Positions 33,783 through 42,721 are shown, numbered from the stretch's first letter. The stretch is 64,000 nt of DNA from Streptomyces sp. P3 (GCF_003032475.1 NZ_CP028369.1:2666001-2730000); one strand, 5' to 3'. Numbers and translations: made by a program. Notes: generated by a model not told the origin, from the letters alone.

Positions 33783-36008
33783 TCACCGGCACACCGCCAG
33801 CGCGTCCAGCGCCACCGCGCCCTGCCCGCTCGGCAGCACCACCAGCGGGTTGATGTCGAGCTCGGCGAGGTCGCCACCCAGCTCCAGGGCCATGCGCTGC
33901 ACCCGCAGCACGACCTCGACCAGCGCGTCCACGTCCGCCGGCGGACGGCCGCGGACGCCGTCCAGCAGTGCCCGTCCGCGCAGGTCGTCGAGCATCGCGC
34001 GAGCCTGGTCCTCGCCGAACGGCGGCACCCGCACGGCGGCGTCCCGCAGGACCTCCACCAGCACCCCGCCCAGCCCGACCGTCACCGTCGGCCCGAACAG
34101 CTCGTCGTGGGTCACGCCGACCACCGTCTCCACGCCCCGCTCGACCATCTGGCACACCAGGACGCCGTCCAGCGAGACGCCCTCGTAGCGGGCGATGTCG
34201 GTCAGCTCGCGGTAGGCGTCGCGGACCTGGCTCGCCGAGGTCAGACCGATCTTCACCAGACCCAGCTCGGTCTTGTGGGCGATCTGCGCGCCGGACGCCT
34301 TCATCACCACCGGGTAGCCGACCAGCCCCGCGGCCCGCACGGCCGCCGCCGCGCTGGTGACCAGCTGCTCGCGCGGGACGCGGATGCCGTACGCCCGCAG
34401 CAGCTGCTTCGCCGCGTGCTCGCTCAGCTGCTGCCCGGGCCGCATCAGCAGCTGCGCCTTGCGGTAGGACGGCGACAGGGTGCGGGGGGCCTCGTCGAAG
34501 GGCGAGCGGTAGTCGCTCACGAAACGGTGGTGCCGCAGATGGGCGCGGACCGCCGTGACGCAGTTGGCGAGGGTGCGGAAGGTCGCCACCCGGGAGGAGC
34601 CCAGCAGCACGTCACGGTAGGCCGGTTCGGTGCCCACCGGGGATCCCCAGACCACGCACACCAGCTTGTCGGTCTGCTCGGCCGCGTCCACCAGATCCCG
34701 CACGAGACGGTCGCTCAGCGGCGGGAACGGGCCGGTGATCGGGCAGATCAGGACGCCCACCCCGGGGTCGTCGAGAATCGCGTCGATGATCTTCCGGCCG
34801 CGTTCGTCGCCGACCGGATGGCCGCCGTTGTCGATGGGGTTGGCCACGTTCAGGTACGCGGGGATCCACTGGTGCAGCTCGGCCTGCTTCGCGGCCGACA
34901 GGGTGGGCAGTTCCAGACCGGCCGCCGTGGCCAGGTCGGCCGCGTGGGCGCCGGTGCCGCCCGAGATGGAGTAGATCGCCACGCCGGACGCCCGCGGCGG
35001 CCGGGCGCGGGCCAACAGGGCGGCCGTGTCCTGGAGTTCGTCCAGACCGTCGACGCGGATCACGCCGTACTGCCGCATCGCCGCGTCGACGACCTCGTCC
35101 GCGCCGGTCAGCTTCCCGGTGTGGGTGGCCGCGGTGCGGGCGCCGGTCTCGGTGCGGCCCACCTTGACCGCGACCACCGGCACCCCGCGCCGGGCGGCGC
35201 GGTCGGCGGCGAGGAGGAAGGAACGGCCGTCCTTCAGGCCCTCCACGTAGCAGGCGATCGCGCCGACCTCCGGGCGTTCGGCGAAGTAGGAGAGGAAGTC
35301 CGCGGTCTCCAGGTCGGCCTCGTTGCCGGTCGGCGCCCAGTGGGAGAGGCGCACGCCGAGCTCCTGCAGCGCGAAGACCGGGCGGCCCTGGTGCCCGGAC
35401 TGGGTGATGAGCGCGATCGACCCTCCGGTGAGATCGTCGCGGAACCGCTCGAAGGCGTTGAGGTTGGTGTTCGGGCCGAGGAGGCGGATGCCGGACCGCT
35501 CCACGGCCGCCGCCAGACGCTCCTGCTCGGCCACGCCCGCCTCGCCCGTCTCCGCGAAGCCGGAGGCGAAGACGACGGCGAACTTCACCTTCGTCTCGGC
35601 GAGCCCTTCGATCACCGGTACCGGGTCGGCGACCAGCAGGACCGCCAGGTCGACCTGTTCGGGCAGCTCGGCGACGGAGGGGAAGCAGGGGATGCCGAAG
35701 ACGGTCGCACGGGTGGGGTGCACGGGATGCAGCCGCGCCCCCACCCGCTCGGCCCAGTCGACGAGTTGCCGGGTGACACCGGTGTTCGGGCGGCCTTCGG
35801 CGTCCGAGGCGCCGACGACCGCGACCGACTCCGGCCGGAAGAACCGGTCCAGGTCGGGGACGTCCGCGTAGAGCGGACGGCCGCTGACGTCGAGGTCGTC
35901 CGCCTGGGCCGGCCGGCCGTGGACGGCGGGCCCGGGGTGCTCGCCGCACGCGATGACCCGGGCCCGGCGGGAGTCGGTGGTGAGGGTGCCGTGGGTTGAT
36001 CCAAGCAT
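33783..36008 (-). CDS. ADP-forming acyl-CoA synthetase, single chain
   Basis: This 741-residue protein has alpha and beta parts fused: a CoA-binding Rossmann domain (about 55-150, FFRPESVAVVGASDAEGRPN), succinyl-CoA-ligase-like domains (about 190-480, IALITQSGHQGRPVFALQELG and YSISGGTGAHAADLA), and a C-terminal ATP-grasp domain (about 515-735, AKQLLRAYGIRVPREQ, GYPVVMKASGAQIAHKTELG, LDINPLVVL). It makes acyl-CoA from acid, CoA and ATP, giving ADP, as in acetate- or pimeloyl-type ligases. Two operator copies (E and F) lie 46 and 70 bp upstream. It is the second mechanistic type of CoA ligase in this regulon. Confidence 0.92.
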   Translation of the reverse strand: MLGSTHGTLTTDSRRARVIACGEHPGPAVHGRPAQADDLDVSGRPLYADVPDLDRFFRPESVAVVGASDAEGRPNTGVTRQLVDWAERVGARLHPVHPTRATVFGIPCFPSVAELPEQVDLAVLLVADPVPVIEGLAETKVKFAVVFASGFAETGEAGVAEQERLAAAVERSGIRLLGPNTNLNAFERFRDDLTGGSIALITQSGHQGRPVFALQELGVRLSHWAPTGNEADLETADFLSYFAERPEVGAIACYVEGLKDGRSFLLAADRAARRGVPVVAVKVGRTETGARTAATHTGKLTGADEVVDAAMRQYGVIRVDGLDELQDTAALLARARPPRASGVAIYSISGGTGAHAADLATAAGLELPTLSAAKQAELHQWIPAYLNVANPIDNGGHPVGDERGRKIIDAILDDPGVGVLICPITGPFPPLSDRLVRDLVDAAEQTDKLVCVVWGSPVGTEPAYRDVLLGSSRVATFRTLANCVTAVRAHLRHHRFVSDYRSPFDEAPRTLSPSYRKAQLLMRPGQQLSEHAAKQLLRAYGIRVPREQLVTSAAAAVRAAGLVGYPVVMKASGAQIAHKTELGLVKIGLTSASQVRDAYRELTDIARYEGVSLDGVLVCQMVERGVETVVGVTHDELFGPTVTVGLGGVLVEVLRDAAVRVPPFGEDQARAMLDDLRGRALLDGVRGRPPADVDALVEVVLRVQRMALELGGDLAELDINPLVVLPSGQGAVALDALAVCR

Positions 36009-36054
36009 CGGTCCGCCCGCTCCTGTGTGACTGCCATGGGTGACTGTCGAGTAA

Positions 36055-36069
36055 CTGACGCTCTGTCAG
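36055..36069. promoter_or_regulatory. Operator E: CTGACGCTCTGTCAG
   Basis: Two mismatches to CTGACGG-N-CCGTCAG, with both outer CTGAC and GTCAG arms intact. It lies 46 bp upstream of the ADP-forming ligase; its centre is 24 bp from the centre of site F. Confidence 0.8.
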
Positions 36070-36078
36070 GTTACATAC

Positions 36079-36093
36079 CTGACGGACCGTCAG
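36079..36093. promoter_or_regulatory. Operator F: perfect CTGACGGACCGTCAG
   Basis: Exact consensus copy, 70 bp upstream of the ADP-forming ligase and in tandem with site E. The best match in the window. Confidence 0.92.
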
Positions 36094-36211
36094 GAATGGT
36101 CGTGCACACAGTCGTCACACACGTCCGCGCAGTCGTGCCCACCGGAACGAACGGAGACGGCCGGACCGGGCCGTCTCCGCCGTGGCGTCCGCGCCCCGCG
36201 CGGGCCCCCGT

Positions 36212-37714
36212 CTACAGGGCCGCCAGCACCTCCTTGGCCACCCGCTCGCCCGACCGCACCGCTCCGTCCATGAACCCCATCCAGTGGACGGAGGTCTCCG
36301 TGCCGGCCCAGTGGATGCCGCCGACGGGCCGGCGCAGGGCCGGACCGTACTGGGTCAGCACGCCCGGCGCCCCGATGGAGACGGGCCCGCCGCGGGTGTA
36401 CGCCTCGTTGTTCCAGCGTTGCAGGACGAAGGAGGTGGGGGAGGCCGCTTTCGCGCCGAAGTACGTCACGTAGTCCTTCAGGACCGCCGCCTTGACCTCG
36501 GCCTCGCTCGCCGCGTCCAGCTTGCGGGCCTCGTCGGCCTCGATGAAGCCCATCAGCGCGCCGTACGAGGCGTCCGGCGGGGAGTTGTCGAAGGTCGAGC
36601 TGATCACGCCGGTGTCGCTGACCACCTGGCCGTTGAGGCCGTCCGCCCGCCAGAAGGGGGTGTCGTAGATCGCGATCGCCTTGCCCACCGACGCCATCGG
36701 GAGGCGCTGGGTGAGCTGGTCGCGGTCGGCGGGCAGCAGCGGGTCGTACGTGATGCGCGCGGCGAGCGGCGGCGGCACGGCGACGATGACGCGCTTGGCG
36801 GTGACGGTGAGGCCGTCGGCCGTGACGACGTACTTGCCGCCGGACCGGCTGATCGTGCGTACCGGCGCGTTCAGCGCCACCCGGTCGCCGAGCGTCGCCG
36901 CGAGCTTGACCGGCACCAGCTGGGAGCCGCCGACGAAGCGCCGCTCCTGGGCGCCGTTCGCGGTCTCGGTGAGACGCTCGAGGGTGCCGGGGGTCGACTC
37001 GTTGCCGGCGGCGGCGATGTAGAAGAGCACGAAGAGCAGCGAGAGTTCGCGGGGCTCGGCCGAGAAGATCGAGGTGCAGGCCACATCCAGCAGGAACTTG
37101 GCGGACGGCACGACGGCGTTGGCGCGCAGCCAGCTCTCGAAGGTCTGCCGGTCCCACTCCTCGGCCTTCGCCGCGGTCCAGGGCGCGTCGACCGGGACCG
37201 TCTTGGCCATGTCGTCCAGCGAGGACTGCACGATCGCCGCGTTGGCGAGGCCCGCGACGTCGACGGGTGGGACCGAGCCGAGCGGGCCGTCCGTGGCGTA
37301 CGGGGTCTTCTTGCCGTCCTTGTAGAGCAGGTTCTTGCCGGTGTTGTACGTGGGGAAGGTGGCCACGCCCAGGGAGTCGGCGAGCGCCTTGATGCGGTCC
37401 TGGGTCGGGCCGATGAACTCGCCGCCGCCCTCGGTCACCCCGCCGTTCGCCAGGGGCAGGTTGACCACCCGGCCGCCGACGCGGTCGCGGGCCTCCAGGA
37501 CGACGACCGTGCGGCCCGCGGCCACCAGGTCGCGGGCCGCGGTGAGGCCGGCCAGTCCGGCGCCGACGATCGCGACGTCGACGTCCCGGGTGGCCGCGGC
37601 GGCCGGGCCGCCGGCGGTCGCGGTGAGGGCGGTCGCGCCGGCGGCCACGGCCGCGGTGCGGCCGAGCAGGGAGCGGCGGGACATTCTGGGGGTCGGCCGG
37701 CTTTCACTTGCCAC
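36212..37714 (-). CDS. Tat-exported flavin amine oxidase
   Basis: This 500-residue monoamine-oxidase-type flavoprotein has a twin-arginine signal, SRRSLLGRTAAVAAGATAL, near 18-36, then the FAD motif VAIVGAGLAGLTAARDL and EARDRVGGRV. A C-terminal FAD-binding segment follows, IHWAGTETSVHWMGFMDGAV. It should oxidise a primary or secondary amine outside the cytoplasm, forming aldehyde, ammonia and H2O2. GTG at 37714 was chosen because GGAGGACGCAC precedes it. It shows no CTGACGG operator of its own; the sites at 36055-36093 lie beyond its stop and serve the ligase. Confidence 0.9.
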   Translation of the reverse strand: MASESRPTPRMSRRSLLGRTAAVAAGATALTATAGGPAAAATRDVDVAIVGAGLAGLTAARDLVAAGRTVVVLEARDRVGGRVVNLPLANGGVTEGGGEFIGPTQDRIKALADSLGVATFPTYNTGKNLLYKDGKKTPYATDGPLGSVPPVDVAGLANAAIVQSSLDDMAKTVPVDAPWTAAKAEEWDRQTFESWLRANAVVPSAKFLLDVACTSIFSAEPRELSLLFVLFYIAAAGNESTPGTLERLTETANGAQERRFVGGSQLVPVKLAATLGDRVALNAPVRTISRSGGKYVVTADGLTVTAKRVIVAVPPPLAARITYDPLLPADRDQLTQRLPMASVGKAIAIYDTPFWRADGLNGQVVSDTGVISSTFDNSPPDASYGALMGFIEADEARKLDAASEAEVKAAVLKDYVTYFGAKAASPTSFVLQRWNNEAYTRGGPVSIGAPGVLTQYGPALRRPVGGIHWAGTETSVHWMGFMDGAVRSGERVAKEVLAAL

Positions 37715-37908
37715 GTGCGTCCTCCGACGGGCTTCGGGAGCGAGAGGGGATGAACCTGAAAGGTGAACAGGTCTCACATTCTGGCTCCGTGAGAGGGCGC
37801 GCGACAACGCTCTCGCCACATCTTGCACAGGTGTAACGAGCAGGTGATGCAAGGGAGTTACCGGCGGTTACAAAGGGAGTTGCCGACGGTCGTCATGGTT
37901 GCGCGCAG

Positions 37909-39096
37909 TCACCGGCTCCGGCGGCGCACCGCCTTGGCGATCCGCTCGGCGTCGAGCGCCAGTTCGCGCAGCGTCCCGCTGATGGGGGTGGTGTAGCCGG
38001 TGAAGAACAGGCCGGGGGCGTCCTTCGGGGTCCGGGAGCCGTGGACGACGGGTCTGCCCGCGTCGTCGAGCACGCCGAGGTGGCCGACCAGGCCTTCCAG
38101 GGCGCGGACGTACCCGGTGGCCGCGACCACGGCGTCCGGGGCGATCCGGGAGCCGTCGGCGAGCACGACCTCGCCGCCCTCGAAGCCCTCCACGGCGGCC
38201 ACGATCTCCACCCGGCCCTTGCGCACGGCGTCGATCAGACCGACGTCCTGCACCGGGATCGCACCCTGGCGGGCCCGGGTGTAGAGACCGGTGTCGGGGC
38301 GCGGCAGTCCGTGCGCGGACAGGTCGGGGACGCTCGCCTTCGCCGTCACCCGGGAGATCCGGTCGACGAGGGCGACGGGGAGCCGGCGGATCATGATGCC
38401 GCTGTACTGGGCTGCCCACCCGGCGGTCGAGCGGCGCACGATGTGCGGGACCGTGCGCACCGCCAGCCGCACCCGCTCCGCGCCGTTCTCCACCAGGTCG
38501 ACGGCGATCTCCGCGCCGGTGTTGCCCACGCCGACGACGAGGACGTCCCGGCCCGCGTACTCCTTGCCGCTGCGGTAGTCGGCGGCGTGCACCAGGTCGC
38601 CCGTGAAGGCCTCGATGCCGGGCCAACGGGGCAGATGCGGGGTGTGGTTGTAACCGGTGGCGACGACCACCGCCGAGCCGACGAGCTCACGCCCGCCGGT
38701 GGCGCGCAGCAGCCAGCCGGTGCCGTCGGGCGTGCGCTCGACGCGGGAGACCTCGACGCCGGTGACGATCTCCAGTTCATGGACCTCGGCGTACTTCTCG
38801 AGGTAGCGCACCAGGTCGTCCCGGGCCACCCACCGCCCGAAACGGCGCGGTATCGCCAGCCCCGGCAGGGCCGAGAGGCGCCGGGTGGTGTGCAGGTGCA
38901 GCCGGTCGTAGTGGCGCCGCCAGGACGCGCCCACCCCGTCGGCCTTCTCCACGACGACGGCCCGTATGCCCTGGGCACGCAGCGTGTACGCGGTGGCGAG
39001 TCCGCCGGGGCCGCCGCCGATGACGTAGACGGGGCGGTCGGCCGGGTTCGCGGCAGTGATCGCCTGGGGGGCCGGGCGCGGTGCGGAGTCTTCCAT
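37909..39096 (-). CDS. FAD-dependent monooxygenase, FMO-like
   Basis: This 395-residue two-dinucleotide-binding-domain flavoprotein has FAD motif VIGGGPGGLATAYTL near 22-36, GVGASWRRHYDRLHLHT, and NADPH motif VLVVGVGNTGAEIAVDL near 170-186. An ATG motif follows in the form VVAATGYVRALEGL. It belongs to the YUCCA/flavin-containing monooxygenase-like group, catalysing N-, S- or Baeyer-Villiger-type oxygenations. ATG at 39096 lacks a clear ribosome site; a GTG at 39117 shares the frame. It precedes the amine oxidase on the same strand with a 194-bp gap, and no catabolic operator is seen. Confidence 0.88.
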   Translation of the reverse strand: MEDSAPRPAPQAITAANPADRPVYVIGGGPGGLATAYTLRAQGIRAVVVEKADGVGASWRRHYDRLHLHTTRRLSALPGLAIPRRFGRWVARDDLVRYLEKYAEVHELEIVTGVEVSRVERTPDGTGWLLRATGGRELVGSAVVVATGYNHTPHLPRWPGIEAFTGDLVHAADYRSGKEYAGRDVLVVGVGNTGAEIAVDLVENGAERVRLAVRTVPHIVRRSTAGWAAQYSGIMIRRLPVALVDRISRVTAKASVPDLSAHGLPRPDTGLYTRARQGAIPVQDVGLIDAVRKGRVEIVAAVEGFEGGEVVLADGSRIAPDAVVAATGYVRALEGLVGHLGVLDDAGRPVVHGSRTPKDAPGLFFTGYTTPISGTLRELALDAERIAKAVRRRSR

Positions 39097-39424
39097 GAGC
39101 GCGAGAGTAATCACGTATGCCGTTGATGGGTCTCGGTCAAGACCGGAATTGGTTGCGGATCGATCACGCATGGGTGAGATGTGGGTGGAGCTGGTGACGT
39201 AGGCCACTTGCTTGTGCGCGAACGGAAAAAGAGGGGCGCGACATCAGGAGTCCGGGGCCGCCGTGCCGCCTCGAGCCGACCGAAGCGGTGCGGCGCACTG
39301 AGAGCCAGCTCGAGACGCCGGTCGTCCTCTCCCTCGCGCAGGAGATGCGGCGCGGACACGGTGCCCTGTGCGAGCGCCCGTCCGGGTCTGGTGCGCTCGA
39401 GTTTCGGAATGCTTGAATGCAACG
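39097..39424. other. 328-bp divergent region of lower GC
   Basis: Contains the promoters of the monooxygenase and the small membrane-protein gene. AT-richer stretches are seen at 39100-39180 and 39405-39430. Open frames in it lack codon bias. No operator copy is seen. Confidence 0.35.
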
Positions 39425-39832
39425 GTGATCGAATTAGCGGCGATGCTGGTCGTGGCCGGACTGACAGCCCGGTTGTTCTGGAGGAAGGCCAAGCAACGTG
39501 AGGATGCTGCTGCTCGGGGAGATGTGATCAAGGTTCCCTGTCTGCTCCGACATCCCGCGTTCGAAGGCCGGTGGCTCCGTGGGTGCATGGTGATCGGCCC
39601 CACCTCGATGGCCTGGGAGCACCGCGGCAGGGGCGGCGCGGCAGTGTCTCTCCCGGGAGGGCTGCGCCAGGTCGGCGTCCGTTTCCCTTCGCTGCGTGAA
39701 GCAGCTTGGAAGATGAACGGCAGGTCCAGGATCGTAGAGTGCGCCTCCTCCGAAGGAGCCGTCCTGGTCGCGGTGATGCCGAACGAGTTGGACCACGTGC
39801 TCACCGCCCTGAGCAGGAACGGCGCCGCGTAG
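39425..39832 (+). CDS. Small membrane-anchored protein, DUF2550-like
   Basis: This 135-residue protein has one N-terminal hydrophobic segment (IELAAMLVVAGLTARLFW), basic residues after it, and a soluble domain beginning VPCLLRHPAFEGRWLRGCMVIGPTSMAWEHR. The layout resembles DUF2550 proteins of actinobacteria, but the similarity is only approximate. Codon 4 is TTA (39434-39436) and overall GC is below that of neighbours, suggesting bldA dependence and perhaps acquisition by transfer. GTG at 39425 has no strong ribosome site. The 300 bp after it hold no gene beyond a short open tail ending at 39933. Confidence 0.6.
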   Translation: MIELAAMLVVAGLTARLFWRKAKQREDAAARGDVIKVPCLLRHPAFEGRWLRGCMVIGPTSMAWEHRGRGGAAVSLPGGLRQVGVRFPSLREAAWKMNGRSRIVECASSEGAVLVAVMPNELDHVLTALSRNGAA

Positions 39833-40114
39833 ACAACGGCTTTCCATTCCCGCATACGGCCGACAGCGAAGCGCTCCGGACGATGATCCTCGACGTCGAC
39901 ATCAAGGCGGGGAAGGCCGATCACCTGCTCTGAGCCGGCCCCCTGTGCCGCTGGCCGGCAGTAGCCCAGTAGCCCACGCCGACTGCGCGGAGGCGTCCGC
40001 CTGTGTGGCGATCGGCGGCCGTTCACGGGGGACCCCGCAGCTTCACTGTCGGCGCACGGGGTGCCTCGTCCGGGATTCGGCGGGGGATCCCGTGGGGTTC
40101 CCGGGCGGTGTTGT

Positions 40115-40129
40115 CTGACGTACCGTCAG
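40115..40129. promoter_or_regulatory. Operator G: CTGACGTACCGTCAG
   Basis: One mismatch to the consensus. It ends only 4 bp before the ATG of the DoxX-like gene and occupies the place of a ribosome site, suggesting a leaderless transcript with the operator over the core promoter. Confidence 0.85.
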
Positions 40130-40133
40130 ATTC

Positions 40134-40583
40134 ATGGATGCGATCTGGCTCGACGGGGCTGAGTGGCTGGCGGTGCTGCGGATCGGGCTCGGACTGTGGT
40201 GGCTGGAGAGCTGGCGGCACAAGGACAAGAAGAGCTGGTTCGAGAGCGGTGCCGGCATCGCTTGGGCGGCGGACGTGGCGGCCAAGCACCGCTGGAGCGC
40301 CGTTCGTTCCGGGTTCGCCGCGGTGGTGCAGCCGCGCCCGCGCCTCATGGCGTACGTCGTGGTCTACGCGGAGCTGGCGCTCGGCCTCGGCCTGATCCTC
40401 GGCTTCCTCACCCCGGTCGCCCTGGTCGGGGGCCTGCTGCTCAACCTCCTCTACCTCGTCCTCATGATCCACGACTGGGCCGAGCAGGGGCAGAACTCGA
40501 TGATGGCGCTGATCTCGGCGGTGGGGCTGGGCGCGATGGCCTGGCAGACGTGGTCCATGGACAGTGCACTGGGGTGGTTCTGA
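40134..40583 (+). CDS. DoxX-family membrane protein
   Basis: This 149-residue protein has four hydrophobic helices (AVLRIGLGLWWLESW; LMAYVVVYAELALGLGLILGF; LTPVALVGGLLLNLLYLVLM; MMALISAVGLGAMAW). The DoxX family is membrane-bound and poorly understood; members occur with thiosulfate-quinone oxidoreductase and in redox or catabolic operons. Its stop overlaps the ATG of the DUF35 gene by one base, so the two are coupled. Operator G sits immediately upstream with no Shine-Dalgarno sequence, so leaderless translation is likely. Confidence 0.85.
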   Translation: MDAIWLDGAEWLAVLRIGLGLWWLESWRHKDKKSWFESGAGIAWAADVAAKHRWSAVRSGFAAVVQPRPRLMAYVVVYAELALGLGLILGFLTPVALVGGLLLNLLYLVLMIHDWAEQGQNSMMALISAVGLGAMAWQTWSMDSALGWF

Positions 40584-41011
40584 TGGGCACGTCGGCGCGG
40601 TTCGACCTGCCGGAGGCCGACGCCTTCACTCGTACGTACTGGGACGCTGCCGCCGAGGGTCGGCTGCTGATCCGGCGCTGCGGCGCCTGCGCGCGGGCCC
40701 ATCACTACCCACGGGAGTTCTGCCCGCACTGCTGGAGCGAGGACGTCACCTGGGAGGAGGCGAGCGGCCTGGCCACCCTGTACACCTGGTCCGTCGTCCA
40801 TCGCAACGACCTGCCGCCCTTCGGGGAGCGCACGCCGTACGTCGCGGCGATGGTCGATCTCGCCGAGGGGCCGCGCATGTCGACGGAGCTGGTGGGGGGA
40901 GCCGAGCCGCGCGCGGGCATGGCTCTGACGATCGTCTTCCGGGACGGGGCGCCGGTGTTCCGGGCGGTGGCCGAGGGGCCGCCCACGCACGGCCGGACAG
41001 GTGTTCAATGA
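40583..41011 (+). CDS. DUF35 OB-fold/zinc-ribbon protein
   Basis: This 142-residue protein has a rubredoxin-like zinc ribbon (RCGACARAHHYPREFCPHC, two C-x2-C pairs near 33-51) followed by an OB-fold (GLATLYTWSVVHRNDLPPF, YVAAMVDLAEGPRMSTELVG). Such DUF35 proteins form complexes with lipid-transfer-type thiolases, giving aldol lyases or CoA-binding assemblies, as in steroid side-chain degradation. Here it is coupled to DoxX instead, and the nearest thiolase is 4.4 kb away at 45437. It likely partners that thiolase in trans. Confidence 0.9.
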   Translation: MGTSARFDLPEADAFTRTYWDAAAEGRLLIRRCGACARAHHYPREFCPHCWSEDVTWEEASGLATLYTWSVVHRNDLPPFGERTPYVAAMVDLAEGPRMSTELVGGAEPRAGMALTIVFRDGAPVFRAVAEGPPTHGRTGVQ

Positions 41012-41015
41012 CCGG

Positions 41016-41675
41016 ATGACCGAGATCCGTGAGCCCTCCTCAGCGCCCGCCACGCCTGTCACGTCGAGCGACACCTTCCTGTCGTCCGTGTCGCCCGCGC
41101 TGCCCGCCGCGCCCGTCCTCGACGGCCACGGGCTCCGGCTGCGAGTCTGGGACCCGGAGTCCGCCGCCGACGTGGACGCCTGGCTGCGCGGGCTCACCGA
41201 CCCGGAGTTCCTGCGCTGGAACACGCCGCTGCGGACGGTCTCGGACGCCGCCACCGCGCGGGAGTCCCTGGAGAACAAGACGGCGGACGCCGCCGCCGGA
41301 CAGGCGATGATCTTCTGCGTCACGGACGCGGCCGACGGGACGATCCTCGGACAGGTCGGCGTCAGCGCGATCGAACGCGTGCCGAGCCGCGGCATCGTCG
41401 GCTACTGGGTCCTGCCGGAGGCGCGGGGCCGGCACGTTGCCACCCGCTCGTTGCTGCTCGCGGCCCGGTGGGCGTTCGCCGAGGTCGGTCTGCACCGGCT
41501 GGAGCTGGGCCACGCCCTCGGCCACGACGCCTCCTGCCGGATCGCCGAGCGCTGCGGATTCCGTCACGAGGGCACTCTGCGCGGGGCGATGTGGGAGGCC
41601 GGCCGCCGGGACGCCTTCCGGGACGTCCACGCGCACGGCCGGCTGGCCACCGACCCCCAGCCCGAGTCCCCCTGA
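41016..41675 (+). CDS. GNAT acetyltransferase, RimJ/RimL type
   Basis: This 219-residue protein has an N-terminal Ser/Pro-rich stretch of about 35 residues, then the acetyltransferase fold: LRLRVWDPESAADVDAWLRG, VGYWVLPEARGRHVATRSLLLAARWAF (acetyl-CoA loop R-G-R-H-V-A) and GLHRLELGHALGHDASCRIAERCGF. The target is unknown; this type acetylates protein N-termini or small amines. ATG at 41016 is 4 bp past the DUF35 stop, so it may be co-transcribed with the operator G genes, although its function does not obviously belong to the pathway. Confidence 0.85.
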   Translation: MTEIREPSSAPATPVTSSDTFLSSVSPALPAAPVLDGHGLRLRVWDPESAADVDAWLRGLTDPEFLRWNTPLRTVSDAATARESLENKTADAAAGQAMIFCVTDAADGTILGQVGVSAIERVPSRGIVGYWVLPEARGRHVATRSLLLAARWAFAEVGLHRLELGHALGHDASCRIAERCGFRHEGTLRGAMWEAGRRDAFRDVHAHGRLATDPQPESP

Positions 41676-41726
41676 CCGCGCGGTAATTGACAGGCGGCGA
41701 GCGGCCTTCGCGCGCCACGATGGGCC

Positions 41727-42584
41727 ATGCGCCCTGACGACTGGCACCTCACCCACGACCTCGACGCGTTCCTCGAGCGCGCCGGCGAATTCCTGCGCTC
41801 CCGCCCCGCGCTGCACACGGTCCCGCTGACCGTCGTCGACAGTCTGCGCCGCAGGGGCCCGCACATATACGGTCCGGAGGACCCGCTCTTCGGCACGCTG
41901 GACGTGGCCGGTGACGTGCGCGGGGTGTTCTTCCGCACGCCTCCGCACCGGCTCAACCTCACCTCCCTGACGGAGGAGGGGGCCGAAGCCCTTGCCGAGC
42001 GGCTGGCCGCCGACGGGTACCGTCTCCCCGGGGTGTCCGCCGACCGCGACACCGCCGCCTTCTTCGCGGCGGCCTGGAGCCGCAGGACCGGCGTCGATTC
42101 ACAGCTCGTCGAGCGGCAACGCCTCTACCGGCTGGGTGAGTTGACGTCCCCCGGAGCGGTTCCGGCGGGCCGGGCGCGGGTTGCCGACGCCGCCGACCGC
42201 GACCTGCTGATCCGCTGGCACGACGCGTTCATGGACGACACCGGCGCGCACACCGGCCAGGACGCCGGCGCCTGGGCCGACTCCCGGATCGCCTACGGCG
42301 GGATCACCCTCTGGGAGACGCCCGACGGTGCCCCCGTCGCCATGTCCGGGGTCACCCCGGAAGTGGCCGGCCAGGTGCGGGTCGCCCCCGTCTACACCCC
42401 GCCCGCCCTGCGCGGCCGTGGCTACGCGGGCGCGGCGACCGTCGAGGTGAGCCGCGCGGCGCAGGCCTCCGGCGCGGCGGAGATCCTCCTGTTCACCGAC
42501 CTCGCCAACCCGACGAGCAACGGCCTCTACCAGCGCATCGGCTACCGCCCGGTCGCGGACTTCGCGGTGTACGCGTTCGCGTAG
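41727..42584 (+). CDS. GNAT-family acetyltransferase with N-terminal extension
   Basis: This 285-residue protein has a C-terminal GNAT domain (about 150-285: RVADAADRDLLIRWHDAFM, VYTPPALRGRGYAGAATVEVSRAAQ with the acetyl-CoA R-G-R-G-Y-A loop, LFTDLANPTSNGLYQRIGYRPV). It is preceded by a degenerate domain, as in two-domain acetyltransferases of Streptomyces. The acceptor is unknown. A pyrimidine/purine-rich inverted region after it (42638-42680, CTCCCTCC and GGGGGGAG) may be a terminator before the toxin-antitoxin operon. Confidence 0.88.
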   Translation: MRPDDWHLTHDLDAFLERAGEFLRSRPALHTVPLTVVDSLRRRGPHIYGPEDPLFGTLDVAGDVRGVFFRTPPHRLNLTSLTEEGAEALAERLAADGYRLPGVSADRDTAAFFAAAWSRRTGVDSQLVERQRLYRLGELTSPGAVPAGRARVADAADRDLLIRWHDAFMDDTGAHTGQDAGAWADSRIAYGGITLWETPDGAPVAMSGVTPEVAGQVRVAPVYTPPALRGRGYAGAATVEVSRAAQASGAAEILLFTDLANPTSNGLYQRIGYRPVADFAVYAFA

Positions 42585-42700
42585 GGGGTGGGGGCCGGGT
42601 GGAGAACGCGGTCGCCGTCTGCCGGCGCGTAGAGCGGTCTCCTCCCTCCTCCCTCCTCCGTTCGGGTGAGGGGGGAGGCGGTGCATGGTGCAGGCGGGAA

Positions 42701-42721
42701 TTTCGAAGTACTTTCGAAGTC
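42701..42721. promoter_or_regulatory. Tandem TTTCGAAGT repeats before the antitoxin gene
   Basis: Two direct repeats with 11-bp spacing, TTTCGAAGTAC and TTTCGAAGTC, each containing the palindrome TTCGAA, abut the antitoxin ATG at 42722 with no ribosome site between. This fits an autoregulatory operator and a leaderless transcript. Confidence 0.65.

Noticed and set aside
31986..35999. 1337-codon open frame antisense to the flavin reductase, hydratase and ADP-forming ligase
   Set aside because: Low-complexity Arg/Gly/His-rich translation without motifs; the opposite strand encodes three complete enzymes.
36212..39096. Amine oxidase and monooxygenase as regulon members
   Set aside because: No operator copy lies upstream of either start; sites E and F are beyond the amine oxidase stop and face the ADP-forming ligase.
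39706..39933. Small gene ending MILDVDIKAGKADHLL
   Set aside because: Overlaps the membrane-protein gene in another frame, with no start site or family; probably chance or an undatable remnant.
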